From contig JAJTGY010000023.1 of the NCBI GenBank assembly GCA_021298015.1, forward strand, positions 1 through 64,000: a stretch of DNA of 64,000 nt, given 5' to 3'. A program made the position numbers and the translations under genes. Below the pieces are notes generated by a model. That model saw only the letters and a list, made by a program, of their open reading frames with translations. It was not told the DNA's origin and did not search any database. Positions 46,859 to 55,683 of the stretch are shown piece by piece; within the stretch, counting starts at the first letter, position 1; every line of letters begins with the position of its first letter. Source of the DNA: Flammeovirgaceae bacterium (GTDB lineage: Bacteria; Bacteroidota; Bacteroidia; Cytophagales; Cyclobacteriaceae).

Positions 46859-47202
46859 GTGCAGATCAAAATACGGTCGCGGTATGGCAGGTCACCATTC
46901 CCGACCTGCGCGAAAAGATTGTTGCCGCACTGAAAACGGTGTATGACCCGGAAATTCCGGTAGACATTTACGAGTTGGGATTGATTTACGAGATCAACAT
47001 CTTTCCGGTTAATAATGTGAACATTCAAATGACCCTCACGTCACCTTCCTGCCCTTCGGCCGAACAAATTCCCACGGAAGTGGAACAGCGGGTGAAGGAA
47101 ATTGAAGGCGTTAATGATGTCAAGGTTGAAATCACCTGGGATCCGCCCTACTCGCAGGATATGATGAGCGAGGCGGCAAAACTGGAATTGGGATTTTTGT
47201 GA
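46855..47202 (+). CDS. sufT: SufT-like DUF59/MIP18 family protein
   Basis: A 115-residue protein: KTVYDPEIPVDIYELGLIYEINI (split by residues 20-45), LTSPSCPSAEQIP with the conserved cysteine, and WDPPYSQDMMS. DUF59 proteins help Fe-S maturation or delivery to client proteins. Last gene overlapping in the SUF block. Confidence 0.9.
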   Translation: MSADQNTVAVWQVTIPDLREKIVAALKTVYDPEIPVDIYELGLIYEINIFPVNNVNIQMTLTSPSCPSAEQIPTEVEQRVKEIEGVNDVKVEITWDPPYSQDMMSEAAKLELGFL

Positions 47203-47283
47203 GGGAACAAAACGATTGTCCCTGTTGTTGTCGAAACATTGCGAAAGCCATTAAACGATTGAATCTTAAACCTTGAATTGACT

Positions 47284-47700
47284 ATGTATCCTGAACAACT
47301 GGTAGCGCCTATGCGCACCGACCTTACGAGTGCAGGCTTTAAAGAACTAAAGACCGCTTCTGATGTTGACCAAACCATGGCCGAAAAAAGCGGCACTAAC
47401 CTGTTGGTCATAAACTCCGTATGCGGCTGCGCGGCCGGAGCGGCACGCCCCGGAATTAAATGGGCATTGGAGCATTCGGCCAAGAAACCCGCCAAACTGA
47501 CGACCGTATTTGCGGGCGTAGATAAAGAAGCCGTGGCCAAAGCGCGCGAGTACACCTTACCTTACCCACCCTCCTCGCCTGCCATCGCACTCTTCAAGGA
47601 CGGTGAGCTGGTGCACTTCATCGAACGACACCACATTGAGGGGCGCAATGCCCAAATGATCGGCCAGCACCTGGTGGAAGTCTTTGATGAATTTTGTTAG
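47284..47700 (+). CDS. Bacilliredoxin-like (BrxA/BrxB, YphP/YqiW) protein
   Basis: A 138-residue protein with the CGC active site in NSVCGCAAGAARPG near residue 52 and VEVFDEFC at the end, matching the BrxA/B family. It removes bacillithiol or other low-molecular thiols from proteins, or isomerises disulfides. Its position after the SUF genes suggests a redox or sulfur link. A terminator follows. Confidence 0.88.
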   Translation: MYPEQLVAPMRTDLTSAGFKELKTASDVDQTMAEKSGTNLLVINSVCGCAAGAARPGIKWALEHSAKKPAKLTTVFAGVDKEAVAKAREYTLPYPPSSPAIALFKDGELVHFIERHHIEGRNAQMIGQHLVEVFDEFC

Positions 47701-47718
47701 GCAAACACCAAATCAAAT

Positions 47719-47743
47719 GAAAGCCCCTCCAGGGGCTTTTTTA
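47719..47743. terminator. Terminator between bacilliredoxin and antiporter genes
   Basis: AAAGCCCC-TCC-AGGGGCTTT followed by T residues on the plus strand and preceded by AAA for the minus strand; serves the plus-strand gene and probably also the convergent antiporter. Confidence 0.85.
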
Positions 47744-49315
47744 TTGCTCCAGTTGCAGTCGTGTTTCCTCTAAATCCAGCTCGTAGGATAATTTTCGGGC
47801 CACTTCCTCGCTAATCTGCCCATCCTTTCTGCGCTGAACCACCCACGCGCGCTCAATCTTGATAAGTTCGCGCTGCACATCGTGAAAGGCCTGCACCTGC
47901 TCATCATTCAACCGACTTTGCACACTATCCTTACGCGCGCGCTGCAAACGGATTTCATATTTGGTCTTGATCTGATTGAGAATATCACTGTTCAGCAACG
48001 CATAATTCTCCTCAATATGTTCGATGGCCGCAGCCGTGAGCTTAAGACGCGCGTGGTGCTCTTCATGTACTTCTTCGTCTGTCGCTTTGATACCCAACCA
48101 CTTGATAAGTTTCGGCAGCGTAAGCCCCTGCAACACCAGCGTAGCGAAGATGACGCAGAACGTCAGGAAGATGATGAGGTCGCGGTTGGGGAAAGGCTGA
48201 CCGTCCGCAAACGTGAGGGGCAGCGCCAGCGCGGCAGCGAGCGAAACAATACCCCGCATGCCTGACCACGAAACCACCGCCACAAATCGAATGTTAGCAG
48301 GGTCCTCCCTGCGAATGCGCCTGGAAAGCCAGCGCGGCACATAGGCGCCTGGAAACACCCACAGAATCCGAACCACAATAGTTGTCAGGCTGATCAGCGC
48401 GCCATACCCGATCAATGTCCAAATTGGATACTCGCTGATGTTATCCAGGATCATGGGCAATTGCAGACCTATCAAAATAAAAATGATACCGTTGAGCAGG
48501 AAGATCAACGTGTCCCACACGGCCCATGCCTGAATGCGGGTTTGATGTTTGAATATCTGATCGGAATTCCAGCTCAGGAAAAGCCCGCTAACGACCACCG
48601 CCAGCACACCGGAGGCGTGAAACTCCTCAGCCACCAGGTAAGACATGTAGGGTGTGATCAGCGTGAACGCGGTGTCGGTCGTTGGATTGTCGGGGGTGAT
48701 CTTATGCACCCACAAAAAGATGTACCCGATGGCAAAGCCGATGAGGATGCCTAAGCCGGCAACATAGAAAAAGTTAATGCTGGCCAGCCAGAAAATGAAC
48801 GTACCGGTGGCCGTGGCAGCGATCGCATACCGATAAGCAATCAGTCCGGTTGCATCGTTAACGAGGCTTTCACCTTCCAAAATGGTAATAATACGTCTCG
48901 GCAAGTTCAGTCCTTTTGTGGCTGCTGTTGCCGCCACGGCATCCGGAGGCGAAATAATGGCACCCAGCACGAACGCCTCGCCCCAGCCGAAGTTGGGTAT
49001 GATCGAATGCGCCACAAAAGCTACCAGCGTGGTCGTAAACAAGACACACCCCACGGCCAGCAAGGTGATCGGCCTTCGGTTGGCCTTAAAGTCGGGCCAG
49101 GAGGTAACCCATGCCGCTCCATATAACACCGGAGGCAGGAAGACGAGAAACACGAGGTCGGGACTCACCACCACAGCCGGAAGATTGGGGATGAAACTAA
49201 TCGCCATGCCGGTCACCACCAGAAGAATGGGATACGGAACGCGAATCTTATCCGTAACCTGTGCCAGCCCGGTAACAATGGCCAGTAAAATGACAACAAT
49301 ACCTAACTGCTCCAT
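47741..49315 (-). CDS. CPA1-type Na+/H+ antiporter
   Basis: About 524 residues, 11-12 TM helices. LGAIISPPDAVAATA (ion-path PPDA), EGESLVNDATGLI and SGMRGIVSLAAALALP are diagnostic CPA1/NhaP motifs. The C-terminal 110 residues are cytosolic and charged. The start at MEQLGIV (49315) is preferred over an upstream in-frame codon. Confidence 0.95.
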   Translation of the reverse strand: MEQLGIVVILLAIVTGLAQVTDKIRVPYPILLVVTGMAISFIPNLPAVVVSPDLVFLVFLPPVLYGAAWVTSWPDFKANRRPITLLAVGCVLFTTTLVAFVAHSIIPNFGWGEAFVLGAIISPPDAVAATAATKGLNLPRRIITILEGESLVNDATGLIAYRYAIAATATGTFIFWLASINFFYVAGLGILIGFAIGYIFLWVHKITPDNPTTDTAFTLITPYMSYLVAEEFHASGVLAVVVSGLFLSWNSDQIFKHQTRIQAWAVWDTLIFLLNGIIFILIGLQLPMILDNISEYPIWTLIGYGALISLTTIVVRILWVFPGAYVPRWLSRRIRREDPANIRFVAVVSWSGMRGIVSLAAALALPLTFADGQPFPNRDLIIFLTFCVIFATLVLQGLTLPKLIKWLGIKATDEEVHEEHHARLKLTAAAIEHIEENYALLNSDILNQIKTKYEIRLQRARKDSVQSRLNDEQVQAFHDVQRELIKIERAWVVQRRKDGQISEEVARKLSYELDLEETRLQLEQ

Positions 49316-49399
49316 AAGTGAATTGCGATGATACAATTATTTAATACATAATCGCAATTAGCGCCCGGAACCTTTTTTAGCCACATTTGTTGTTCCACT

Positions 49400-49810
49400 A
49401 TGAAAATCGCAGTCTCGCGCAAGGAACATTTCAATGCGGCTCATCGGCTGTTTAACCCGGCATGGCCCGATGAAAAGAATGTGCAGGTGTTTGGTAAGTG
49501 CGCCAATCCCAATTACCACGGGCACAACTACGAACTTATAGTAACGGTTGTGGGCCAACCGGACCCGTCTACCGGCTATGTCATAGACATGAAAGTGCTT
49601 AGCGATTTAATCAAAGAACAGGTGCTGATGCCATTTGATCATAAAAACCTTAATTTAGACACCGCTTATTTCAAGAATCTTAACCCTACGGCCGAAAACA
49701 TAGCCGTTGTGATCTGGCGGATTCTCCGGCAGCACATCGACAGCCAGTTTGAACTTCGGGTAAAACTTTATGAAACCGAGCGAAACTTTGTCGAGTACCC
49801 CGTGTTATAA
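49400..49810 (+). CDS. 6-pyruvoyl-tetrahydropterin synthase family protein
   Basis: A 136-residue protein. Zinc ligands and the catalytic cysteine are visible: HFNAAH (His15), GKCANPNYHGHNY (Cys34, His40, His42), MPFDHKNLN, and ETERNFVEYP. The Cys-to-HGH spacing and overall sequence are closest to animal-type PTPS, which makes the tetrahydrobiopterin precursor, rather than to QueD of queuosine synthesis. folE follows 11 bases later, supplying the substrate dihydroneopterin triphosphate. Confidence 0.88.
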   Translation: MKIAVSRKEHFNAAHRLFNPAWPDEKNVQVFGKCANPNYHGHNYELIVTVVGQPDPSTGYVIDMKVLSDLIKEQVLMPFDHKNLNLDTAYFKNLNPTAENIAVVIWRILRQHIDSQFELRVKLYETERNFVEYPVL

Positions 49811-49821
49811 AGGAAAGCAAC

Positions 49822-50508
49822 ATGAGACAAAAAGAAATCGCCCTGAACCTCCGCCCACTCAAACCCCTTGACGTGGATGATGAGGACCATTTTTTCACCA
49901 CCTGGGACACGCCCATGCGTGACGATGCGTTTGAGTTGAGTGATGAGGAAAAGGTCGAAAAAATTGAAAAACATTTCCGTGAAATCATGACGATTTTAGG
50001 TCTTGATCTGACAGACGACAGTCTGCAGGGCACTCCCAAGCGCGTGGCCAAGATGTATGTGAAAGAAGTGTTTAGCGGATTGAATCCGAAGAATCGCCCG
50101 TTGGTCAAGTTGTTCGATAACAAGTACAACTACGATCAGATGCTGGTCGAGAAAGATATCACGTTCTACTCTCATTGCGAGCATCACTTTGTTCCGATCT
50201 ACGGTAAAGTACATGTCGCGTATGTTTCCAGCGGCAATGTGATCGGCTTATCGAAGATCAATCGAATCGTACAATTTTTCGCCAAGCGGCCACAGGTGCA
50301 AGAGCGCCTGACGGTGCAGATCGGCAAAGAGATGCAACGGGTATTGAATACCGAGCACGTGGGTGTGGTTGTTGATGCTAACCACATGTGTGTGGCCTCT
50401 CGTGGGGTTGGCGACACCAATTCCAAAACCGGCACAGCCTACTTCAATGGGAAGTTTAAGGACGAATACACCAAACGCGAGTTTCTCAATTACATCAATT
50501 CAAAATAA
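49822..50508 (+). CDS. folE: GTP cyclohydrolase I
   Basis: A 228-residue protein: LLGLDLTDDSLQGTPKRVAKMYVKE-type N-terminus (residues 55-80), zinc site YSHCEHHFVPIYGKVHVAY, and VVVDANHMCVASRGV. It makes 7,8-dihydroneopterin triphosphate for folate and pterins. Paired with PTPS, it suggests tetrahydrobiopterin synthesis. Terminator directly after. Confidence 0.96.
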   Translation: MRQKEIALNLRPLKPLDVDDEDHFFTTWDTPMRDDAFELSDEEKVEKIEKHFREIMTILGLDLTDDSLQGTPKRVAKMYVKEVFSGLNPKNRPLVKLFDNKYNYDQMLVEKDITFYSHCEHHFVPIYGKVHVAYVSSGNVIGLSKINRIVQFFAKRPQVQERLTVQIGKEMQRVLNTEHVGVVVDANHMCVASRGVGDTNSKTGTAYFNGKFKDEYTKREFLNYINSK

Positions 50509-50510
50509 AG

Positions 50511-50533
50511 AAGGGCCCCTAAGGGCCTTTTTT
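50511..50533 (+). terminator. Intrinsic terminator after folE
   Basis: AAGGGCCC-CTAA-GGGCCTT followed by TTTT, 3 bases after the folE stop. Confidence 0.85.
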
Positions 50534-50613
50534 GTGTGTTGCTGCCCGGCAAAGGCCATTCGAAAATCCCAATTTTCTATTGTAGTTTAGCACCTTAACT
50601 AGTTTATACAATT

Positions 50614-53058
50614 ATGGTATTTGACCTGGACATGATCAAGGCTTTGTACAGCCAGATTCCCGGACGCATCGCGAAAGCCCGCAAGGCAGTGGGTCGCCCC
50701 CTCACCCTTTCGGAAAAAATACTTTACAGCCACCTTCATGGCGATCAAAAGTTGGAGAATTTTGGTCGGGGTAAGTCGTATGTCGACTTTGCCCCCGACC
50801 GGGTAGCCATGCAGGATGCTACCGCACAAATGGCGCTGTTACAGTTTATGTCGGCCGGCCGGCCAAAAGTTGCCGTGCCGAGTACCGTACACTGCGATCA
50901 CCTGATCGTGGCTAAATCCGGAGCAAAGGAAGATTTGACAGCCGCTAACCTGGAGAGCCGTGAGGTATTTGATTTCCTGGCCTCGGTATCCAACAAATAT
51001 GGCATCGGTTTCTGGAAGCCGGGAGCCGGCATTATTCACCAGGTAGTGCTGGAAAATTACGCCTTCCCCGGGGGTATGATGATTGGAACAGACTCCCATA
51101 CGGTTAACGCGGGTGGTCTGGGAATGGTCGCTATTGGCGTTGGCGGTGCCGATGCGGTTGACGTGATGGCTGGCATGGCTTGGGAACTGAAGTTTCCGAA
51201 ACTGATTGGCGTGAAACTTACCGGCAAAATGAGCGGCTGGACATCAGCCAAAGATGTGATCTTGAAAGTGGCCGGAATCCTCACCGTTAAGGGTGGAACA
51301 GGCGCTATTGTCGAGTACTTTGGAGAAGGCGCTACCTCAATGAGTTGTACAGGAAAAGGCACGATTTGTAACATGGGTGCCGAGATCGGAGCAACAACGT
51401 CCACGTTCGGATATGATGCCTCGATGGAGCGATACCTTATCGCAACCGGCCGTGCTGAAGTAGCCCAGATGGCTAACAAAATCAAGGAACACCTTACAGC
51501 CGACCCGGAAGTGTATGCGAATCCTGAAAAGTATTTTGATCAAATTGTCGAGATCAATCTGAGTGAGTTGGAGCCGCACCTCAACGGTCCGTTTACTCCG
51601 GACCTTGCCACACCGATCAGCAAGATGAAAGATGAAGCCGCCCGCAACGGCTGGCCCACACGTGTCGAAGTAGGTCTGATCGGCTCCTGTACCAACTCCT
51701 CGTACGAGGACATTGCCCGTGCTGCCAGTCTGGCCAAACAGGTCGCGAACAAAGGTTTGAAAACCAAAGCAGAATTCACCATCACCCCCGGCTCTGAGCA
51801 GGTGCGCTACACCATTGAGCGAGACGGTTTTATCAATACGTTCGATAAGATTGGCGCTAAAGTGTTCGCCAATGCGTGCGGTCCTTGCATTGGTATGTGG
51901 AACCGCTACGGATCGGACAAAAAGGAAAAGAACACGATTGTACACTCGTTCAACCGCAACTTCCAGAGCCGCAACGATGGCAACCCCAATACATTTGCAT
52001 TCGTAGGTTCTCCGGAACTGGTAACGGCCATTGCGATTGCCGGTGACCTCACCTTCAACCCGCTTACCGATTACCTGACTAACGAAAAAGGTGAGCAGGT
52101 AAAATTAGACCCACCGGTAGGTGATGAATTGCCCAAAATGGGCTTTGACGTGAAAGACCCGGGCTACCAGGCCCCCGCCAAAGACGGAAGCAAAGTATCA
52201 GTTAAAATTGACCCGAAATCAGATCGTTTGCAGGCATTAGCTCCGTTTGCTCCCTGGGATGGCAAAAACTTCACCGGGCTGAAGTTGCTGATCAAGGCGA
52301 AGGGTAAGTGCACGACCGACCACATTTCCATGGCCGGCAAGTGGTTGAAGTACCGCGGGCACCTCGACAACATCAGCAACAACCTGCTGATTGGTGCCAC
52401 AAATTATTTCAACGAGAAACAGAACAGCGTGAAGAACCAACTCACGGGCAGCTATGATGAAGTACCCAAGGTTCAACGCGCCTACAAAGCATCCAAAATA
52501 GGCTCTATTGTGGTGGGTGACGAAAACTACGGTGAAGGTTCATCCCGCGAGCACGCTGCGATGGAGCCCCGCCACCTTGGCGTCAAAGTCATTCTGGTAA
52601 AATCATTTGCCCGCATTCACGAAACCAACCTCAAGAAGCAAGGCATGCTGGCGGTCACGTTTGCCAATAAGGACGACTACAATAAGATTAAAGAAGATGA
52701 TACGTTTGATATCATCGACCTGGCATCCTTTGCTCCGGAGAAACCCCTGACGCTGGTCGTGAAGCACAGTGATGGCACGCAGGACACGGTGAAACTAAAT
52801 CATACCTACAACGCCAACCAAATCTTGTGGTTCCGTGCAGGCTCTGCCCTCAACGCTATGCAGAAGCCAACCGCGAAAACTGCGGCCAAACCGGCAGCGA
52901 AGAAAGTGGCCAAGAAAAAGCAAAAGCCGGCTGCCCGCAAGAAGGCCCGGCCCGTAGCAAAAAAGAAAGCGCCAGCGGCCAGAAAAAAGACGGCCAAGAA
53001 ATCGGCAAAAAAGGCTGTCCGTAAGGTGGCCCGCAAAGCTGCTAAAAAGAAGAAGTAA
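50614..53058 (+). CDS. acn: Aconitate hydratase with a histone-H1-like C-terminal tail
   Basis: An 814-residue protein. Residues 1-748 are a mitochondrial-type aconitase: [36 protein letters not shown] and [11 protein letters not shown], the latter two holding the three cluster cysteines, then [17 protein letters not shown] and [10 protein letters not shown]. The ordinary family ends close to the ALNAMQ at 748. The final 66 residues (749-814, from 52858) are composed almost only of Lys, Ala, Arg and Pro: about 26 Lys, 5 Arg, 19 Ala, no acidic residue, with AAKK and AARKK repeats, resembling histone H1/Hc1 tails. The tail is in frame and uninterrupted. Nucleic-acid binding by this tail is inferred. 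A hairpin follows the stop. Confidence 0.95.
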   Translation: MVFDLDMIKALYSQIPGRIAKARKAVGRPLTLSEKILYSHLHGDQKLENFGRGKSYVDFAPDRVAMQDATAQMALLQFMSAGRPKVAVPSTVHCDHLIVAKSGAKEDLTAANLESREVFDFLASVSNKYGIGFWKPGAGIIHQVVLENYAFPGGMMIGTDSHTVNAGGLGMVAIGVGGADAVDVMAGMAWELKFPKLIGVKLTGKMSGWTSAKDVILKVAGILTVKGGTGAIVEYFGEGATSMSCTGKGTICNMGAEIGATTSTFGYDASMERYLIATGRAEVAQMANKIKEHLTADPEVYANPEKYFDQIVEINLSELEPHLNGPFTPDLATPISKMKDEAARNGWPTRVEVGLIGSCTNSSYEDIARAASLAKQVANKGLKTKAEFTITPGSEQVRYTIERDGFINTFDKIGAKVFANACGPCIGMWNRYGSDKKEKNTIVHSFNRNFQSRNDGNPNTFAFVGSPELVTAIAIAGDLTFNPLTDYLTNEKGEQVKLDPPVGDELPKMGFDVKDPGYQAPAKDGSKVSVKIDPKSDRLQALAPFAPWDGKNFTGLKLLIKAKGKCTTDHISMAGKWLKYRGHLDNISNNLLIGATNYFNEKQNSVKNQLTGSYDEVPKVQRAYKASKIGSIVVGDENYGEGSSREHAAMEPRHLGVKVILVKSFARIHETNLKKQGMLAVTFANKDDYNKIKEDDTFDIIDLASFAPEKPLTLVVKHSDGTQDTVKLNHTYNANQILWFRAGSALNAMQKPTAKTAAKPAAKKVAKKKQKPAARKKARPVAKKKAPAARKKTAKKSAKKAVRKVARKAAKKKK

Positions 53059-53063
53059 TTGGA

Positions 53064-53096
53064 CGCTGAGCGCAGCCCCCGGGGTTGCGCACAGCG
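53064..53096 (+). terminator. Long hairpin after the aconitase gene
   Basis: CGCTG-A-GCGCA-G-CCC pairs with GGG-T-TGCGC-A-CAGCG across a short loop, directly after the stop. No T-run follows, so it may protect or end the mRNA by another route. Confidence 0.6.
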
Positions 53097-53153
53097 TTAC
53101 ATAACAACTCGTATCGATTTCCTGTTTTGTAAGAAATAGTCATTCCTGTTTTT

Positions 53154-53708
53154 ATGAAGAAAAGTGCTAACAACCCAGCTCGTTCGCTCTCAAAAGAGAC
53201 CGAAGCCCTGTTGAACAACCAAATCATGATGGAGGGCAAGTCCTCCGCGCAATATTTATCGATGGCATCTTGGTGCGAATCAAAGGGATATGAGATTTCC
53301 AGCCAGTTCCTGTATAAGCACTCCGAAGAAGAACGCATGCACATGCTGAAGCTCTTTGGTTACGTTAACGGTGCCGGAGGCCATGCCCTGCAACCTGAAA
53401 TCAAGGGCATTCAACACACGTTCAAAAGCCTTCGCGAAGTGTTTGATCACGTGCTGCAACATGAACTGGCGGTGACGGCCTCCATTAACAACCTGGTTGA
53501 CCACACCTTAAAAAATAAGGACTTCGCTACCTTTAACTTCCTGCAATGGTATGTGAACGAACAGCGCGAGGAAGAGATCATCGCCCGCAGAGCTGTCGAA
53601 TTGTTTGAACTGATTGGCGAGGACGGTGTGGGATTGTTTATGATCGATCAAGAGATTGGAAAACTGGAACAGTTCGGCCAAAAGATGTCGGGCGAGGGAG
53701 CCGCGTAG
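53154..53708 (+). CDS. ftn: Ferritin
   Basis: A 184-residue protein: QIMMEGKSSAQYLSMASWCE, the EEERMHMLKLFGYVNGAGG ferroxidase helix (HSEEERMHM), HELAVTASIN, and WYVNEQREEE; the E/H ligands of a bacterial ferritin are present. It stores iron as ferric oxide. It lies 95 bases after aconitase. A basic, slightly extended N-terminus (MKKSANNPARSL) precedes the four-helix bundle. Confidence 0.94.
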   Translation: MKKSANNPARSLSKETEALLNNQIMMEGKSSAQYLSMASWCESKGYEISSQFLYKHSEEERMHMLKLFGYVNGAGGHALQPEIKGIQHTFKSLREVFDHVLQHELAVTASINNLVDHTLKNKDFATFNFLQWYVNEQREEEIIARRAVELFELIGEDGVGLFMIDQEIGKLEQFGQKMSGEGAA

Positions 53709-54350
53709 TCAGCGAATATCCCGCGTCACGAGCCTAAGCTCATTGAGCATCATGGCCGTGGCGCCCCAGACAACCTCCCCTTCAATTTCGAAATGAGGTG
53801 CCCGCATCGGGAATACCCGGGCCGCCATAATATCCCGCACCCGAACAGCATCATCGGGTAGCAGCGCATTCAGGCTACCATGCAAAATACGTTCGACTTC
53901 AATCGGGTCCGGTGACAAGGTGATGGGTTGACGGGCAACCGCTACGAAAGGTGTGACCAAAAAATTACTGGGAATCACAAAAAAATCGGAAAGCCTGCCG
54001 ATCACTTCCAGCGCACTTCGGTCAACGCCAATCTCTTCCCACGCTTCCCGAAGCGCAGTATCCACCAACTCCTCGCCCGGCTCGGCTTTGCCACCGGGCA
54101 AACTTACCTGACCGCTATGCGCTCCGGGGTACTCGGGTCGCTTAATGAGCGGAAAAAGGATTTGATCTTGACTGGGATAGAGCAGGATAAGCACGCTCCC
54201 AGGCTTTGGCGGTACGTGGTGCTGAAAATTCGGTCGCACCGCACCTGTAGGAACTGCCCGCAGTGGCTCATGGGCAGACGCCCCGGGTAGCGGTTCGTGA
54301 AGCCGCTCGCGTAGGCACCCGGCAAATGACTCGAACTCCCCTAGCGACAT
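53709..54350 (-). CDS. NUDIX hydrolase, CoA pyrophosphatase-like
   Basis: A 213-residue protein. The NUDIX box spans GGKAEPGEELVDTALREAWEEIGV (residues about 93-116; G, E, REAWEE and G in place), preceded by LLYPSQDQILFPLIKR, a pattern seen in CoA and ADP-ribose pyrophosphatases. It abuts the ferritin stop (TAG/TCA). Its start overlaps the TPR gene by 10 bases. Confidence 0.9.
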   Translation of the reverse strand: MSLGEFESFAGCLRERLHEPLPGASAHEPLRAVPTGAVRPNFQHHVPPKPGSVLILLYPSQDQILFPLIKRPEYPGAHSGQVSLPGGKAEPGEELVDTALREAWEEIGVDRSALEVIGRLSDFFVIPSNFLVTPFVAVARQPITLSPDPIEVERILHGSLNALLPDDAVRVRDIMAARVFPMRAPHFEIEGEVVWGATAMMLNELRLVTRDIR

Positions 54351-55357
54351 GTTCTTAATTGATCGGCTGTCAATACTCCGTCTCCCCGTTTCTCCGATTC
54401 ACGAAAAAACGCACATGCCTCTGCTTTTTTACCGGACTCCCGGCAGGCCGACCCGAGGTAGAAATACAAACGGTCAATAGACGGGTCTATTTCCATAGCC
54501 TGGCGGAGCACCCGCTCGGCTGAACTGTAGTCCTTCTTGTTCAGATAGAGAATACCCTTGTTGCGATAGGCCCACCCATTGTAGGGATCTATGAAAAGGC
54601 TCTCATTGATATCCGCCTCGGCCTCATCCAGCCGGTTTTGCAGCAACCGAATGTAACCGCGGTTATTCAGGAAGTACGCGTCTTTTGGGCTGATCTGGAG
54701 CGCCACTTCGATCAACGTTACCGCATCGGATATCCTGCCCTCATCAGCGGCAATCAGCGCCTGCATGTTGTAAATATTCGGCTCGTTAGCATCAACCCGC
54801 GAGGCCGCAGTAAGTTCTGCTCGTGCACCTTCAAAATCTTTCTGATAGTACTTTACCGTAGCATGATTTACATGAAACTCGACATTGGTGCTGTCCAGCG
54901 CGATGGCCTTTTCAAATGCTTCGATTGCCTGCGGGTACTCCCGTAAACGGGTGTGCACAATACCCCTTGCAAAATAGACGACAGCGGTATCCGGCTTTTG
55001 CCGAATGGCCCGGTCCAGGTCGGCTGCTGCGGTGAAATATTCCTTCAGGTCGATAGCGGTATTCGCCCGATTCAGCAAAGCGTTCAAAAAATCCGGCCGG
55101 CATTCCAAAGCCTTCGTGTAGCTCTCCATCGCTTTTACCTTGTCTCCCGCCCGGTAGTGAAGGGTACCGATATTGTTCAGCGCATCGGCAAAGCACGCGT
55201 CAAGCGCAAGTGCCTGCTGGTAGTAGTATAGCGCCCGGTCTGTATCGGACTGTTCCAGGGCCAGGTTTCCCTTCAGCAGAAACCGTTGAACTTTTGTCTC
55301 CCGACTGTCACAGGAAACGAAAACGAACATCACGAGAATACTGGCAACACGAATCAT
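54341..55357 (-). CDS. TPR-repeat lipoprotein
   Basis: A 338-residue protein with a lipoprotein signal (ILVMFVFVSC lipobox) when started at 55357. About seven TPR units follow: DTDRALYYYQQALALD, DKVKAMESYTKALECRP, YPQAIEAFEKAIALD, GRISDAVTLIEVALQISP, RLDEAEADINESLFIDP, DYSSAERVLRQAMEIDP. It is likely an envelope assembly or scaffold protein. It overlaps the NUDIX gene by 10 bases. Confidence 0.85.
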   Translation of the reverse strand: MIRVASILVMFVFVSCDSRETKVQRFLLKGNLALEQSDTDRALYYYQQALALDACFADALNNIGTLHYRAGDKVKAMESYTKALECRPDFLNALLNRANTAIDLKEYFTAAADLDRAIRQKPDTAVVYFARGIVHTRLREYPQAIEAFEKAIALDSTNVEFHVNHATVKYYQKDFEGARAELTAASRVDANEPNIYNMQALIAADEGRISDAVTLIEVALQISPKDAYFLNNRGYIRLLQNRLDEAEADINESLFIDPYNGWAYRNKGILYLNKKDYSSAERVLRQAMEIDPSIDRLYFYLGSACRESGKKAEACAFFRESEKRGDGVLTADQLRTCR

Positions 55358-55522
55358 ATCGCAAGGTTCAAAAGGTAGGCCCATCCCGGCAACGGATTTC
55401 AGAGAAATTTTGCCAACTCAACCTTTTGAGGCGCATCCGGTAGCACCAAACATGGTTTAATCTCCGCCAATCGTTAAACAATTCTTGGAAATTCGGGGAT
55501 AATTGAATTCCTTCGCACCGTC
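55358..55522 (+). other. Upstream region of the his leader
   Basis: 165 bases between the TPR gene and the leader peptide. Should hold the his promoter; no clear TAnnTTTG match was found. Otherwise nothing seen. Confidence 0.5.
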
Positions 55523-55591
55523 ATGAACAATTCTTTCAGCGTACACGGACATCACCACCACACCCTGTGGGCTGGCAAGTCTGTGTCCTGA
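55523..55591 (+). CDS. His-rich leader peptide of the his operon
   Basis: A 22-codon ORF (ATG 55523, TGA 55589-55591) with five histidines among residues 8-13 (VHGHHHHT). It stands 93 bases before hisG and is followed by a terminator that competes with an antiterminator, the layout of a classical amino-acid attenuator. Low charged His-tRNA would stall a ribosome at about 55544-55561. Confidence 0.88.
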   Translation: MNNSFSVHGHHHHTLWAGKSVS

Positions 55592-55643
55592 CGGATACCT
55601 GAAAAGGAGAAAAAGGCTTGCCACATTCTGGCAGGCCTTTTTT
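55573..55643 (+). promoter_or_regulatory. his transcription attenuator
   Basis: Terminator: AAAGGCTTGCCA (55612-55623) pairs fully with TGGCAGGCCTTT (55629-55640), loop CATTC, then T residues. Antiterminator: TGGCAAGTCT (55573-55582, inside the end of the leader ORF) can pair 10 bp with 55614-55623. A ribosome stalled on the His codons frees 55573-55582, so the antiterminator forms; one reaching the stop covers it, and the terminator forms. Mutually exclusive pairing seen directly; mechanism inferred from enteric his attenuation. Confidence 0.88.
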
Positions 55644-55683
55644 GTTTGTGTAGCGTTAATGTTTAGATGGTGAAATCAATTTT

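Noticed and set aside
53064-53096. Standard Rho-independent terminator after aconitase
   Set aside because: The hairpin is strong but lacks a T-run, so it is listed only as a 3' hairpin.
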